Origin: an archaeon
GTDB taxonomy: Archaea; Hydrothermarchaeota; Hydrothermarchaeia; JALTZZ01
Direction: 5' to 3'
Assembly (NCBI GenBank): GCA_027051165.1
Contig: JALTZZ010000090.1
Span: 1 to 46,398, forward strand
DNA: 46,398 nt
The position numbers and the translations under genes are program-made. Shown piece after piece: positions 38,175 to 46,394 of the stretch (positions are counted from its first letter, which is position 1; every line of letters begins with the position of its first letter). The notes under the pieces were generated by a model. The model had not been told where the DNA came from, did no database searches, and saw only the letters and a program-made list of their open reading frames with translations.

Positions 38175-39054
38175 GGGATGTTTTACAGCAATAGTTACTC
38201 CATTTAAGGGCACGGGAGTTAAAAGCGAGGTGGATTATGAAGCGTATAGAGAGCTTATAGAGTTTCAAGACCAAAATAAGATAGATGGCATAGTAGCCTG
38301 CGGAACCACTGGCGAGAGCCCAGTTTTAAGCCATGAAGAGCATAATAAGGTTATAGAGTTTACAGTGGAGCATGCAAAGAGCATAGTAATCGCTGGAACC
38401 GGATCGAACTGCACATGGGAAGCTCTTGAGATGACGAAGCATGCATTTGACGTAGGGGCACATGCCACGCTTCAGGTAGTTCCCTACTATAACAAGCCAA
38501 ATCAAGAGGGATTATACAGACACTTTGCAACAATAGCGGAGAAAGTGGACATGCCGATTATACTATACAACATACCAGCAAGAAGCTGTGTTTCGCTTGC
38601 ACCAGAAACGATGGCTAAGCTTAAGGAGGAGTTCTCGAACATTATAGGAGTTAAGGAAGCGAGTGGAAACGTTGAGGTTTGGAAAAAAATAAGGGAGCTC
38701 TGCGGGAAAGACTTCTTAATACTCTCAGGCAACGACAGCGATACATACACTCTTATGAAAGATTTCAATGCAAAAGGCGTTATATCAGTGGCTTCAAACA
38801 TAATTCCAAAAAGAATGCATGATTTTGTTGAGCTTGGGCTCAAAGGAGAATTTGAAAAGATGAAGGCTGAGCATGAAGCTTTAAAAGAACTCTTTGAGGT
38901 TCTGTTTATAGATACCAACCCAATACCAGTAAAAGAAGCAATGAACATGCTTGGTTTGAGGGCTGGAGGTTTTAGATATCCTCTTGTTGAAACAAGCGAA
39001 GAAAAGAGGGAGAAAATAAAAAACGTTCTTAAGAATTTAGGGCTTCTAAGCTAA
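38167..39054 (+). CDS. dapA: 4-hydroxy-tetrahydrodipicolinate synthase
   Basis: This 295-aa TIM-barrel lyase condenses pyruvate with aspartate semialdehyde in lysine synthesis. The motifs Gly-Cys-Phe-Thr-Ala-Ile-Val-Thr-Pro-Phe, Gly-Thr-Thr-Gly-Glu-Ser-Pro (Thr-Thr pair), Tyr-Asn-Ile-Pro-Ala-Arg-Ser (catalytic Tyr) and Gly-Val-Lys-Glu-Ala-Ser-Gly (Schiff-base Lys163) are all present. Ser-Gly-Asn-Asp-Ser and Asn-Pro-Ile-Pro-Val-Lys complete the family pattern. The start is the ATG at 38167, behind GTGAGG; the in-frame GTG at 38158 is rejected. Its product feeds, via DapB, the DapL encoded at 27329. The 3' end overlaps the convergent herA by 26 bp. Confidence 0.94.
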   Translation: MFKGCFTAIVTPFKGTGVKSEVDYEAYRELIEFQDQNKIDGIVACGTTGESPVLSHEEHNKVIEFTVEHAKSIVIAGTGSNCTWEALEMTKHAFDVGAHATLQVVPYYNKPNQEGLYRHFATIAEKVDMPIILYNIPARSCVSLAPETMAKLKEEFSNIIGVKEASGNVEVWKKIRELCGKDFLILSGNDSDTYTLMKDFNAKGVISVASNIIPKRMHDFVELGLKGEFEKMKAEHEALKELFEVLFIDTNPIPVKEAMNMLGLRAGGFRYPLVETSEEKREKIKNVLKNLGLLS

Positions 39055-40543
39055 CTTCTTCTTTTTTCTTTCTAAACTTCTCTATCTCTTTAATAACGTC
39101 AATATCCGAGCCACCCTCCATGCTTATTCTTTTCCTTATTTTAACCATTACCGGAGCTTTAACGAGATTTCCAACGATTATAGCCTCGCCTATCTCCAAG
39201 CTCGGCAGATCGTCAAGAAGTTCTTGGCTTAAACGCTCTGAACTGCTGGACACAGCACTTATATCGCTTTGATTTGTCATCCGCATAACAACTTGGCTGT
39301 TGCACTGGCTTAAAATGTCGCTGTTTATCTTGCTCGGTCTCTGCGATATTATCGTTAAAAACACTCCAAATTTTCTGCCTTCCGATGCAATTTTCTTTAT
39401 TATCTCTGTAGTTCTCGTATTAAAGTTGCTTGGTATAAATCTATGAGCTTCATCTATAAAAATGAATATTGGAGGTTTTTTTGTTTTTTCTACTTCTTTT
39501 GTTTTGAAAACTTTCTTTAAAACAACAAAAACTATGCCTCTTGCTAAGTTGTCGTTAAGTCCAGATAGATCGAGTATGGATATCTTCCCCGGCTCAAAAA
39601 TAGAGTTTATATCAATAAACTCGTCGTCGTTTATTATCTTGTTTAAAGAATTAGCCTCAAGCCTTGAAAGTAGCTTTAAAAAACTTTTTTTCTTTTCTTT
39701 ATCTCCAGTGTTAGAAGCTCTCTCTTTAACGTAAAGGTAGAAATCAGCATAGCTTTCTCCAGCAACAAGCAGAGCCTCGCTCATAGCCATAAAAATGTTT
39801 ACGTGATCTTCAGCCCTTATTTTTAAAATCTCTGCAAGCGTGTATTTGTCCAAGTCCCTGAATCTTATTCCCAAGGGCTTTGAATCGCTATCGCATCTGA
39901 ACTTTGGCTTATACACATCTATTCTTTCTTCGTCAACCCATATTTTTCCGTCTTCTGCATATTTAAAGTTTATATAATCTCCATTTGGGTCTATAACCAA
40001 GACGTTTGCATGCTTTTTGTAGAGCTCCTCAAGGAGAACGCCAGCTAAGTAGCTCTTTCCAGCTCCGGTTTGGGCTAATATAGCAACATGTCTTCTGAAG
40101 CCGTTTATGTCAACTTTTATTTTTGTTCTTTCACGGGAGATCAAATTTCCTATATACAAACCATTTTTAAAACTGAAAAATTCCTCTAAATCTTCATCTT
40201 TTGCTAAAAAAATCGGTGTTCCCGGAAGTGGAACCCTTCTTGGCTGTCTTATTCTACCTTTATATAGATAACCTAAAACCCTTAAACCAGCTTCTATAAA
40301 GTAGCTTTCACTCTTTATCCTAAAAAGATCTCTAAATCCAAGAAAAGCATCATCAAGGGCTAAATCCTTTGCAGATATCCTTACGATCTGGCATATAACC
40401 TTTGCATCAATTTCTTTGCCTTCCACAACCTCCTTAACAGTAAAATAAACGTAGTCCCACTTCATCGGTATCTTTTCAACATCAAGTATGGCTCGCAGCT
40501 CCCTTCTACTCTCGCCAATTATAGCACCTATCAAGAGAGCCAC
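39029..40543 (-). CDS. herA: HerA-family DNA helicase/translocase, copy 1
   Basis: This 504-aa hexameric DNA translocase pairs with the nuclease NurA in archaeal end resection. An N-terminal HAS-barrel region covers about 1-135. Walker A is Ala-Gln-Thr-Gly-Ala-Gly-Lys-Ser at 157-164 and Walker B is Ile-Phe-Ile-Phe-Ile-Asp-Glu-Ala-His, near residue 360. A later Ile-Ser-Gln-Arg-Pro-Ser-Lys sensor/arginine stretch and the Ser-Ser-Ser-Glu-Arg-Leu-Ser C-terminal motif fit the HerA/FtsK superfamily. The GTG at 40543 is taken as the start since the N-terminus then begins at the first strand. It overlaps the end of nurA copy 1 by 13 bp. The pair is duplicated just upstream. Confidence 0.9.
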   Translation of the reverse strand: MALLIGAIIGESRRELRAILDVEKIPMKWDYVYFTVKEVVEGKEIDAKVICQIVRISAKDLALDDAFLGFRDLFRIKSESYFIEAGLRVLGYLYKGRIRQPRRVPLPGTPIFLAKDEDLEEFFSFKNGLYIGNLISRERTKIKVDINGFRRHVAILAQTGAGKSYLAGVLLEELYKKHANVLVIDPNGDYINFKYAEDGKIWVDEERIDVYKPKFRCDSDSKPLGIRFRDLDKYTLAEILKIRAEDHVNIFMAMSEALLVAGESYADFYLYVKERASNTGDKEKKKSFLKLLSRLEANSLNKIINDDEFIDINSIFEPGKISILDLSGLNDNLARGIVFVVLKKVFKTKEVEKTKKPPIFIFIDEAHRFIPSNFNTRTTEIIKKIASEGRKFGVFLTIISQRPSKINSDILSQCNSQVVMRMTNQSDISAVSSSSERLSQELLDDLPSLEIGEAIIVGNLVKAPVMVKIRKRISMEGGSDIDVIKEIEKFRKKKEEVSLEALNS

Positions 40544-41772
40544 CTTTTAAACGATCTATCTATAAGATCAAAATCTGCTATTGAGCTAAAGAGTGGTATT
40601 AAAACTTTTTTCATCTGTTTTTTTGTTATTTTAACCCTTTTATCAGCCAAGTATAGCTTGTAGTTGTGTATAATATCGTTTACATAGCAGCTCGCAACAA
40701 AGTCCGCTATCTCGCTTACATCAACGTTTATAGAACTTACCCTTTTAGCTTCGGCAAGTTTTTTATTTATTCCGACTGCAAAAGCTGGGATATCAACTCT
40801 AATTGGTTGACTGCCCAAGTAAACGTAGAATGTTACTATGCTCGGTAGATTCTTTATAAGGCTGTAAGCTCTCATTATTGTTCCTTTATCAATATCTAAG
40901 CTTGGAAATCTTGCAGATATGAAGCTTTCTGGATCTTTTCTCATAAGCTTAAGTTCTTCTCTTTTTTTCTTTGGCATACCAAGCAGCAGCGGTTTTGTGT
41001 ATCCAGTCCCCTTTGCAAAGAACTTTACTATGCTGAAATCTGATGTTTTTCGTTTAAGCTCAAATATAAATGCATCTTCGTAGGAAATTCCTATTCTGCC
41101 TCTCTCTCCCATTAAGACTTTTATTAAGTAACTTTCTATGTTTTTAATTTCCTCTCCGTATATTTCCATAAACTTTTCTTTTTTCTTGGTGAAATACTCA
41201 AACAATAGCAAATCTCTTAAAACAGTTGAAGAAGAAGTTTTTGATATTGCTATTGGAGTTATTTTTTCCTTTTTAAATATGTTCATTAGATGCGCATACA
41301 CCTTTAAATGTCTAAGCATCAAATCCTCGTAGCCATATACATCCTTTTCTTCAAGGACGTGGCACAACCGCCCATAAAAAGAACCATCGAAAACAACGAT
41401 ATCGCTGTATCTTAGGCTGTCTAATGCCACTTCAGCTTCAAGCATCTCCATGTAGTAGTTTAAAAATTCATCAACGTCCTTTCCACTTGCTATATCTATA
41501 TCGTATTTAAACATGTTCTGATTTTTGCTATAAAAAGCGTGTGCAACCACAGCGAAGAATGCCGAGCCTCCTATTAAAGGAACAGACAGAACGCTGCCAT
41601 CTATGGCGGTGTAATTTTCACTGTAGTTCATAGGAAAGTCCCTTTGAATCCAGAATTTTTCAAGCATATCTTCGTATATTTTCGATACTTCTAAGTCTAT
41701 GTAACACTTGCTTAATATAGCACTGCTCTTATCCCTCAGTAACTCGCTGAGCTTGTCTATTACTACGGTCAC
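40531..41772 (-). CDS. nurA: NurA-family 5'-3' nuclease, copy 1
   Basis: This 413-aa protein fits the NurA domain. The metal-binding Asp pattern is Ala-Ile-Asp-Gly-Ser (Asp58) and Ile-Val-Val-Phe-Asp-Gly-Ser (Asp129), followed by Ile-Ser-Lys-Thr-Ser-Ser-Ser-Thr at about 172-180. The C-terminal part contains Val-Asp-Ile-Pro-Ala-Phe-Ala. NurA and HerA together degrade and resect DNA ends. The GTG at 41772 has a TATA box about 27 bp upstream (41793-41805) and no ribosome binding site, so the message is probably leaderless. It overlaps herA copy 1 by 13 bp. It is not closely similar in sequence to copy 2. Confidence 0.88.
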   Translation of the reverse strand: MTVVIDKLSELLRDKSSAILSKCYIDLEVSKIYEDMLEKFWIQRDFPMNYSENYTAIDGSVLSVPLIGGSAFFAVVAHAFYSKNQNMFKYDIDIASGKDVDEFLNYYMEMLEAEVALDSLRYSDIVVFDGSFYGRLCHVLEEKDVYGYEDLMLRHLKVYAHLMNIFKKEKITPIAISKTSSSTVLRDLLLFEYFTKKKEKFMEIYGEEIKNIESYLIKVLMGERGRIGISYEDAFIFELKRKTSDFSIVKFFAKGTGYTKPLLLGMPKKKREELKLMRKDPESFISARFPSLDIDKGTIMRAYSLIKNLPSIVTFYVYLGSQPIRVDIPAFAVGINKKLAEAKRVSSINVDVSEIADFVASCYVNDIIHNYKLYLADKRVKITKKQMKKVLIPLFSSIADFDLIDRSFKRWLS

Positions 41773-41792
41773 GTATAGAATTTATTTTATTA

Positions 41793-41805
41793 TTTTATAT
41801 AAATA
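41793..41805 (-). promoter_or_regulatory. TATA box of the nurA-herA copy 1 operon, leaderless start
   Basis: Read on the minus strand the box is TATTTATATAAAA, centred about 27 bp upstream of the GTG at 41772. Transcription should therefore begin at or next to the start codon. Confidence 0.55.
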
Positions 41806-41891
41806 CTTTTCCTATAGACCAAAGCTGTATTTTTTAATTCATGAAATAAGGTAAGTATTCAAGCACAACTAACCACTACCGCTAAAGTGCA

Positions 41892-43364
41892 TCACCAAGA
41901 GTAGAACTCCTCAACCTCTTCTTTCATCTCTTTTTCAAGTTTTTCTTTTTCTTTTTTCATTTCAATCCATTCTTTCACAACATCTGGATCACTACCACTT
42001 ATTTTTCCTTCAAATTTATCTATTTTAACCAATGCTGGAAATTTTATCATTAAGCCGAGAACTATAGCCTCTCCTACGTTTAAGCTTGGAAGGTGCTGGA
42101 GAAGATCGTCGCTGAGTCTTTCGCTTGCCTGCTGCACGTGCCTCTGATCGCTTGGCTCAACGAGCCTCATTATTATTGCGTTGTTTGCTTGGCTTAGGGA
42201 GTTCGCATCCAAGCTCTTCGGTCTCTGGCTTACTAAGCACAAGCCTATACCGAACTTCCTACCTTCTCTCGCTATTCTATCTATCCAGTATTTTGAGAGC
42301 GTGGTTCTATATGCTGGAGCAAGTATGTGGGCTTCCTCAAGAACGCAGAATGCTGGGGCTATTTCCCTATTTTTTCTTGCATACAAAAGTCTTCTAAGGA
42401 CGTGACTTACTATAACATCTGCATAGTCCTCGTCAACTTGTCCAAGGTCTATTACATTAACAGCACCCTGTTTTAAACTTTTTATGATGTCTGGGGAATG
42501 TTCGTCAAGTATATCCTCATACTTGTCGAGAAAGTCATTTATCTTGCTTATAACACCGGAAACAGCATTTCTTTCGCTTTGGGTTAAGTCTTTTGTATCA
42601 GCGGTTTTCTCTAAATATATAAGCATTTCGTCCATAAGAGAGGCTCCTTTGCTTTTTACGTTTTCCATAGCTTCTTTATAAGCCATTCTTAGAAATCTTT
42701 CCTGTATATAAGCTTTTTCATCAATGTTAAGAAGTTTCTTAAGCTCTTGAAATGAAAGGAAAACAGGATTGAGTTTCGGCTCCAAAACGTTTGTTTCGCT
42801 GGCAAATTTTGCATCAACGTATTCACTGTGCATATCGAAAATTATTGGCATCGCATTTAGCTTTACGAGCTCGTTTACAATAACGCTGACTGTATTTGAC
42901 TTTCCCGAACCAGTTATAGCGAGTATTGCAAGATGCCTTGTTACCATAGTCTTTGCATCTAAGCAAACTTCTACTTCTTCGTTGTTTGCAAGGACACCAA
43001 TCTTTATATCACCGCTTCCAAAAATTTTCTTCAAAATTTTTTTATCAGCTTTATAGACCTTTGTTCCCGGTTTTGGCGGTATCTTCGGAATCTCATACTT
43101 CTCAGTATCTCCGAGAAGCTTTATTTTGCCTCTTATAAATTCCTCGTTCCCACCCTCTATGCTAAGTATCCTATCAACAACTTCTGGATCGTGAATATCC
43201 TTTGGAATGTATGGGTTTATTCTTTTAAGCTCTGTTATCATTCCGAGAACTTTTTTGCCGTCGTATTCGAGAAGCACATACTCACCAAACTTTACTATAT
43301 GCTTAGATATGAAGTAAGCCTCGCTTGGAGAAGCCTCGCCGATGCATGTTCCTACGCATTCCAT
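41892..43364 (-). CDS. herA: HerA-family DNA helicase/translocase, copy 2
   Basis: This 490-aa HerA paralogue has an N-terminal HAS barrel (about 1-80). Walker A is Ala-Ile-Thr-Gly-Ser-Gly-Lys-Ser at 149-156. Walker B reads Phe-Cys-Val-Leu-Glu-Glu-Ala-His (the usual Asp is Glu). Val-Ser-Gln-Arg-Pro-Lys-Ser and the Gln-Ala-Ser-Glu-Arg-Leu-Ser-Asp stretch follow. The C-terminus has a Lys/Glu coiled-coil-like tail. The start is the ATG at 43364, behind GGTGAT; a GTG at 43376 is possible. It lies 5 bp downstream of nurA copy 2. It differs enough from copy 1 that the duplication is old, and the two may serve different pathways. Confidence 0.88.
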   Translation of the reverse strand: MECVGTCIGEASPSEAYFISKHIVKFGEYVLLEYDGKKVLGMITELKRINPYIPKDIHDPEVVDRILSIEGGNEEFIRGKIKLLGDTEKYEIPKIPPKPGTKVYKADKKILKKIFGSGDIKIGVLANNEEVEVCLDAKTMVTRHLAILAITGSGKSNTVSVIVNELVKLNAMPIIFDMHSEYVDAKFASETNVLEPKLNPVFLSFQELKKLLNIDEKAYIQERFLRMAYKEAMENVKSKGASLMDEMLIYLEKTADTKDLTQSERNAVSGVISKINDFLDKYEDILDEHSPDIIKSLKQGAVNVIDLGQVDEDYADVIVSHVLRRLLYARKNREIAPAFCVLEEAHILAPAYRTTLSKYWIDRIAREGRKFGIGLCLVSQRPKSLDANSLSQANNAIIMRLVEPSDQRHVQQASERLSDDLLQHLPSLNVGEAIVLGLMIKFPALVKIDKFEGKISGSDPDVVKEWIEMKKEKEKLEKEMKEEVEEFYSW

Positions 43365-43369
43365 GGCGA

Positions 43370-44380
43370 TCACCATCTCTCAACAACCTCTCTTGCAAGC
43401 TTTGAGTGTATTCCAAGCATGTTGGCAACATTTTCAATGTCGGAGGCTTTTATGACAACCATGTCGTGAGCCCTCTTTAAAAGATAGGGATAATCTGCTA
43501 CGGTTATAAATTTTATTTTCTCAAGTATTTCAACAACGTGCTTCTCACCTACTTCCTTTGGAATTTCGAATAATAGTATCCTTCCCCTCTCGTTGAGCCT
43601 TGAATAAAACACAGTGAACTTCAGCTCCTTGAAATATCTATCGTATTCAAGAGGAAGCTTTCTTTTAAGTTCTTCATCAATTTTCCTCACAATAGGCTCG
43701 GAAAAACCTTGTCTGTTTGAAATTTTTTCAAATATAGCTATATCAGGAATTCCTGATTTAAAATACTTGTTGCTTGTTGAAGTTTTTGAAACAGCCACTA
43801 TCTTATCCCTTCCAACCTCTATAAGCCTTTTTATCGTTTCTAAATATTCGAGATATTCTAAATCAATAACCTTTTCTCCAAGTTCCTCCTGAAACCTCTT
43901 AGAAACGATCTCTAAGTTCTCAACATTTTTCCTTATTTCATCAAAATAGTCGTTAATTTCGCTGTATCCTTCGAACTGGAAGGGTTTTATTATGCTGTTT
44001 ATTAAGGAGCCGTCAATTAAAAAAATTTCAGCTTTTTCTAAGCTCTTAAGAACTATCTTAAATTCAAACATTGCTCTATACAGATTTAATCTGTCTTCTA
44101 TACGCTTATATGGATAGAGAACATCAACATCAGCAATAAAAAAGCTTTTTATCTCACCGTTGTAAATTATTGATGCTGCATTTGCAGCATAGAGTATAAA
44201 ATCAACGTATCTCTTAAAATTCAAGCTTCCATCCTCGGCTCCTATAGCTGACTCCTTGGCATTAAATTCGTATTCTTTCCATTTTTCTCTATATTTACTG
44301 CTTTTTTCAACAATACTATCAATTTTTCTTAGAATTTCATCCCTTTTTCTTGCAACAAGTTCATAAATATTATCTATCAT
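43370..44380 (-). CDS. nurA: NurA-family 5'-3' nuclease, copy 2
   Basis: This 336-aa nuclease has the catalytic Asp pattern Gly-Ala-Glu-Asp-Gly-Ser (Asp50) and Phe-Leu-Ile-Asp-Gly-Ser (Asp123), followed by Val-Ser-Lys-Thr-Ser-Thr-Ser at about 197-203. The C-terminus includes Tyr-Pro-Tyr-Leu-Leu-Lys-Arg-Ala-His, typical of NurA. It is about 75 residues shorter than copy 1. It lies 21 bp after the UPF0146 gene, so archease, UPF0146, nurA and herA seem to form one operon. No rad50 or mre11, the usual partners, lie in the window. Confidence 0.88.
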   Translation of the reverse strand: MIDNIYELVARKRDEILRKIDSIVEKSSKYREKWKEYEFNAKESAIGAEDGSLNFKRYVDFILYAANAASIIYNGEIKSFFIADVDVLYPYKRIEDRLNLYRAMFEFKIVLKSLEKAEIFLIDGSLINSIIKPFQFEGYSEINDYFDEIRKNVENLEIVSKRFQEELGEKVIDLEYLEYLETIKRLIEVGRDKIVAVSKTSTSNKYFKSGIPDIAIFEKISNRQGFSEPIVRKIDEELKRKLPLEYDRYFKELKFTVFYSRLNERGRILLFEIPKEVGEKHVVEILEKIKFITVADYPYLLKRAHDMVVIKASDIENVANMLGIHSKLAREVVERW

Positions 44381-44401
44381 CAGAAATTGAACCTCAGTTA
44401 A

Positions 44402-44785
44402 CTACTTGAATTTTTTCTTAATATAAAATACAGCCTTCTTATAGTTCACAATTTTAAAGCCTTCAAAGAAATCTCCATAAAGCGGTTTTATTAGAACATC
44501 TGCTCCTATTTCTGATGCTATTGACAAAACGCTCGGAACAATCTCTGGAGGAGGTCTTATTAAATATATAAGGTCTGTGCCCCTGTATATCTCAAGCTTT
44601 GGATTAAAAACATCATCTTTTATTACGAATTCCCTCTTTGGATTAACATCAACGGCTAAAACATTAAGTCCGTATTCTTTCAGTTTTTTATATAGATAAA
44701 AAAAAGAACCTATCCCTATCTCGACAATTTTTGAGTTTTTATAATTTTTTGCTATCCATTCAGCGATATCGTCATACTCCCTCAT
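44402..44785 (-). CDS. UPF0146 family protein (methyltransferase-like fold)
   Basis: This 127-aa archaeal protein matches UPF0146, whose fold resembles the nucleotide-binding part of SAM methyltransferases. Lys-Ile-Val-Glu-Ile-Gly-Ile-Gly-Ser-Phe at about 21-30 is the glycine-rich motif I, and Val-Leu-Ala-Val-Asp-Val-Asn-Pro at about 42-49 is motif II. Ile-Arg-Pro-Pro-Pro-Glu (about 76-81) is characteristic. The protein is too short for a complete methyltransferase. The ATG at 44785 overlaps the archease stop by four bases (ATGA); an in-frame ATG at 44812 is the alternative. The function is not known. Confidence 0.75.
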   Translation of the reverse strand: MREYDDIAEWIAKNYKNSKIVEIGIGSFFYLYKKLKEYGLNVLAVDVNPKREFVIKDDVFNPKLEIYRGTDLIYLIRPPPEIVPSVLSIASEIGADVLIKPLYGDFFEGFKIVNYKKAVFYIKKKFK

Positions 44786-45204
44786 ATATCCACGATAAAT
44801 TTCGCCTTCCATGTTGAGTTTTCTTTTTTTATTTCCATTTTGTGGTATGTAATGGCTTTGACTTCAGTTTCGAGTTCATGCTCTTCCTTAGCTTTTTCTC
44901 CATAGGCTTTTGCTTCTATTATATATTTTCCATTCTTATTTTTAATTTCAACTTTAAATTTTCCAAAAAGGAGGTTTTCTATATCTTTAATTGCAAGTAG
45001 CTCCGTTAACCACGTAACAAGGAGATCCTCTATGTTTTCTTCCTCCACCTTTATTTCTCTGACCTCTTTTGGAGAAACCTTTTCAACGTTGCACATTATA
45101 TCAAAAACCGCTAAGGCACAGTTCTCAAAGAGCTCGTTTAGATCTCTACCATAGGCTATAATACCTATATCTGCTGTTGTTTCAAAATACTCATACCTTT
45201 TCAT
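44782..45204 (-). CDS. Archease (RtcB ligase cofactor)
   Basis: This 140-aa protein of the archease/SHS2 family accelerates guanylylation and turnover of the RNA ligase RtcB in tRNA splicing. The N-terminal Tyr-Glu-Tyr-Phe-Glu-Thr-Thr-Ala-Asp-Ile-Gly-Ile-x-Ala is diagnostic, with the metal-binding Asp. A Leu-Leu-Val-x-Trp-Leu-Thr-Glu-Leu-Leu stretch and a C-terminal Lys-Ala-Ile-Thr-Tyr-His motif complete the family pattern. rtcB itself is not in the window. It is the first gene of a leftward unit and diverges from the aconitase-X gene across 53 bp. Confidence 0.92.
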   Translation of the reverse strand: MKRYEYFETTADIGIIAYGRDLNELFENCALAVFDIMCNVEKVSPKEVREIKVEEENIEDLLVTWLTELLAIKDIENLLFGKFKVEIKNKNGKYIIEAKAYGEKAKEEHELETEVKAITYHKMEIKKENSTWKAKFIVDI

Positions 45205-45257
45205 GAAAATAAGCTAATGGAGTAACATTGGCAAAGGTTAATTAAGAAATTCTTTTT

Positions 45258-46394
45258 ATGTTCTTGACGAAGCGTGAGGAAGAGATTCTTGAAGGTGAGC
45301 ATGGCGAGGCATTGGCAAAGCTTATGAAAGTTCTGGTTAAAGTTGGAGAAATAAATGGAGCTGAAAGGCTTATAGAAGTAAAAAGCTGCCAAATTTCAGG
45401 AGTATCGTATAAAACCATTGGAGAAGCTGGTTTGGAATTCCTAAGAGATCTTTCTCAAGAAAATGTTAAAACAAAAGTTTTTACAACACTGAATCCTTGT
45501 GGAGTGGATTTCGAAAATACACTTAAATTTAGTGAGAAATTTTACAGAAAGCAGATGGAAATAATAAGCTATTACAAAAAATTAGGAGTAACAGCTACAT
45601 GCACATGCGTTCCCTATCTTGTTGGAAATTTGCCGAGATTTGGTGAAAATATAGCTTGGGCAGAATCAAGTAGCGTTATATTTGCGAACAGTGTCTTAGG
45701 TGCGAGAACAAATAGGGAGAGTGCGATAACATCTTTAGCTGCATCTTTAATAGGAAAGGTTCCAGAGTATGGATTGCATTTAAGCGATAACAGAGCACCA
45801 GAGGTTAAGATTGTTGTAAAAGCCGAGCTAAAGGAGGAGGCTGACTATTCAGCTTTAGGATATTTTATATCAAAAATCGGAGCTATACCGTATATAACGA
45901 ATATAAATCCGAGTGTTGATGAAATGAAAGCCTTAGGTTCTGCAATAGCTGTAGGAAACATATCAATATTTCATATAGAAGATGTTACACCGGAAAGCTA
46001 TAAATTTTCAAAAGAAAAGCTTGAAAAAATAGAAGTAGATGAAAAAGAGCTGAAAGAGGTTTATGATGAGCTCAGCACATGCGAGAGCTTTGAGGCAGTA
46101 TGCATAGGGTGTCCGCATGCAAGCTTAAGAGAGGTAGAGAAAATAGCAGAGTATATAAAGCATGCAAAAAAGGATGTTTTAGCTTTTGTTCCAAGAATTT
46201 ATAAGGGAATTGTGAATGAGCGTTTTAAAGCCCTAAAAAAAGTAAAGGTGATAAGCGATACATGCATGGTAGTTTCTCCTATTGAAGAAAAATATAACAG
46301 TATTGCCGTAAATTCTGCAAAAGCGGCATTCTACACAAAAAATTTATCAAAAATTGATGTTAAGTTTGGAAGATTATCGGATATTTTTGTTTAA
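45258..46394 (+). CDS. Aconitase X / phosphomevalonate dehydratase large subunit
   Basis: This 378-aa enzyme belongs to the aconitase X (DUF521) catalytic subunit family, identified in archaea as the large subunit of phosphomevalonate 5-dehydratase. That enzyme makes trans-anhydromevalonate phosphate in the archaeal mevalonate pathway to isoprenoid lipids. The N-terminal Leu-Thr-Lys-Arg-Glu-Glu-Glu-Ile-Leu-x-Gly-Glu-x-Gly is typical. Cluster and catalytic residues lie in Thr-Cys-Thr-Cys-Val-Pro-Tyr-Leu at about 114-121, Asn-Ser-Val-Leu-Gly-Ala-Arg-Thr-Asn-Arg-Glu at about 144-154, and Cys-Ile-Gly-Cys-Pro-His-Ala-Ser at about 292-299. The stop is four bases from the window's end. The small subunit is not seen and should be close by or elsewhere. 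Confidence 0.88.
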   Translation: MFLTKREEEILEGEHGEALAKLMKVLVKVGEINGAERLIEVKSCQISGVSYKTIGEAGLEFLRDLSQENVKTKVFTTLNPCGVDFENTLKFSEKFYRKQMEIISYYKKLGVTATCTCVPYLVGNLPRFGENIAWAESSSVIFANSVLGARTNRESAITSLAASLIGKVPEYGLHLSDNRAPEVKIVVKAELKEEADYSALGYFISKIGAIPYITNINPSVDEMKALGSAIAVGNISIFHIEDVTPESYKFSKEKLEKIEVDEKELKEVYDELSTCESFEAVCIGCPHASLREVEKIAEYIKHAKKDVLAFVPRIYKGIVNERFKALKKVKVISDTCMVVSPIEEKYNSIAVNSAKAAFYTKNLSKIDVKFGRLSDIFV

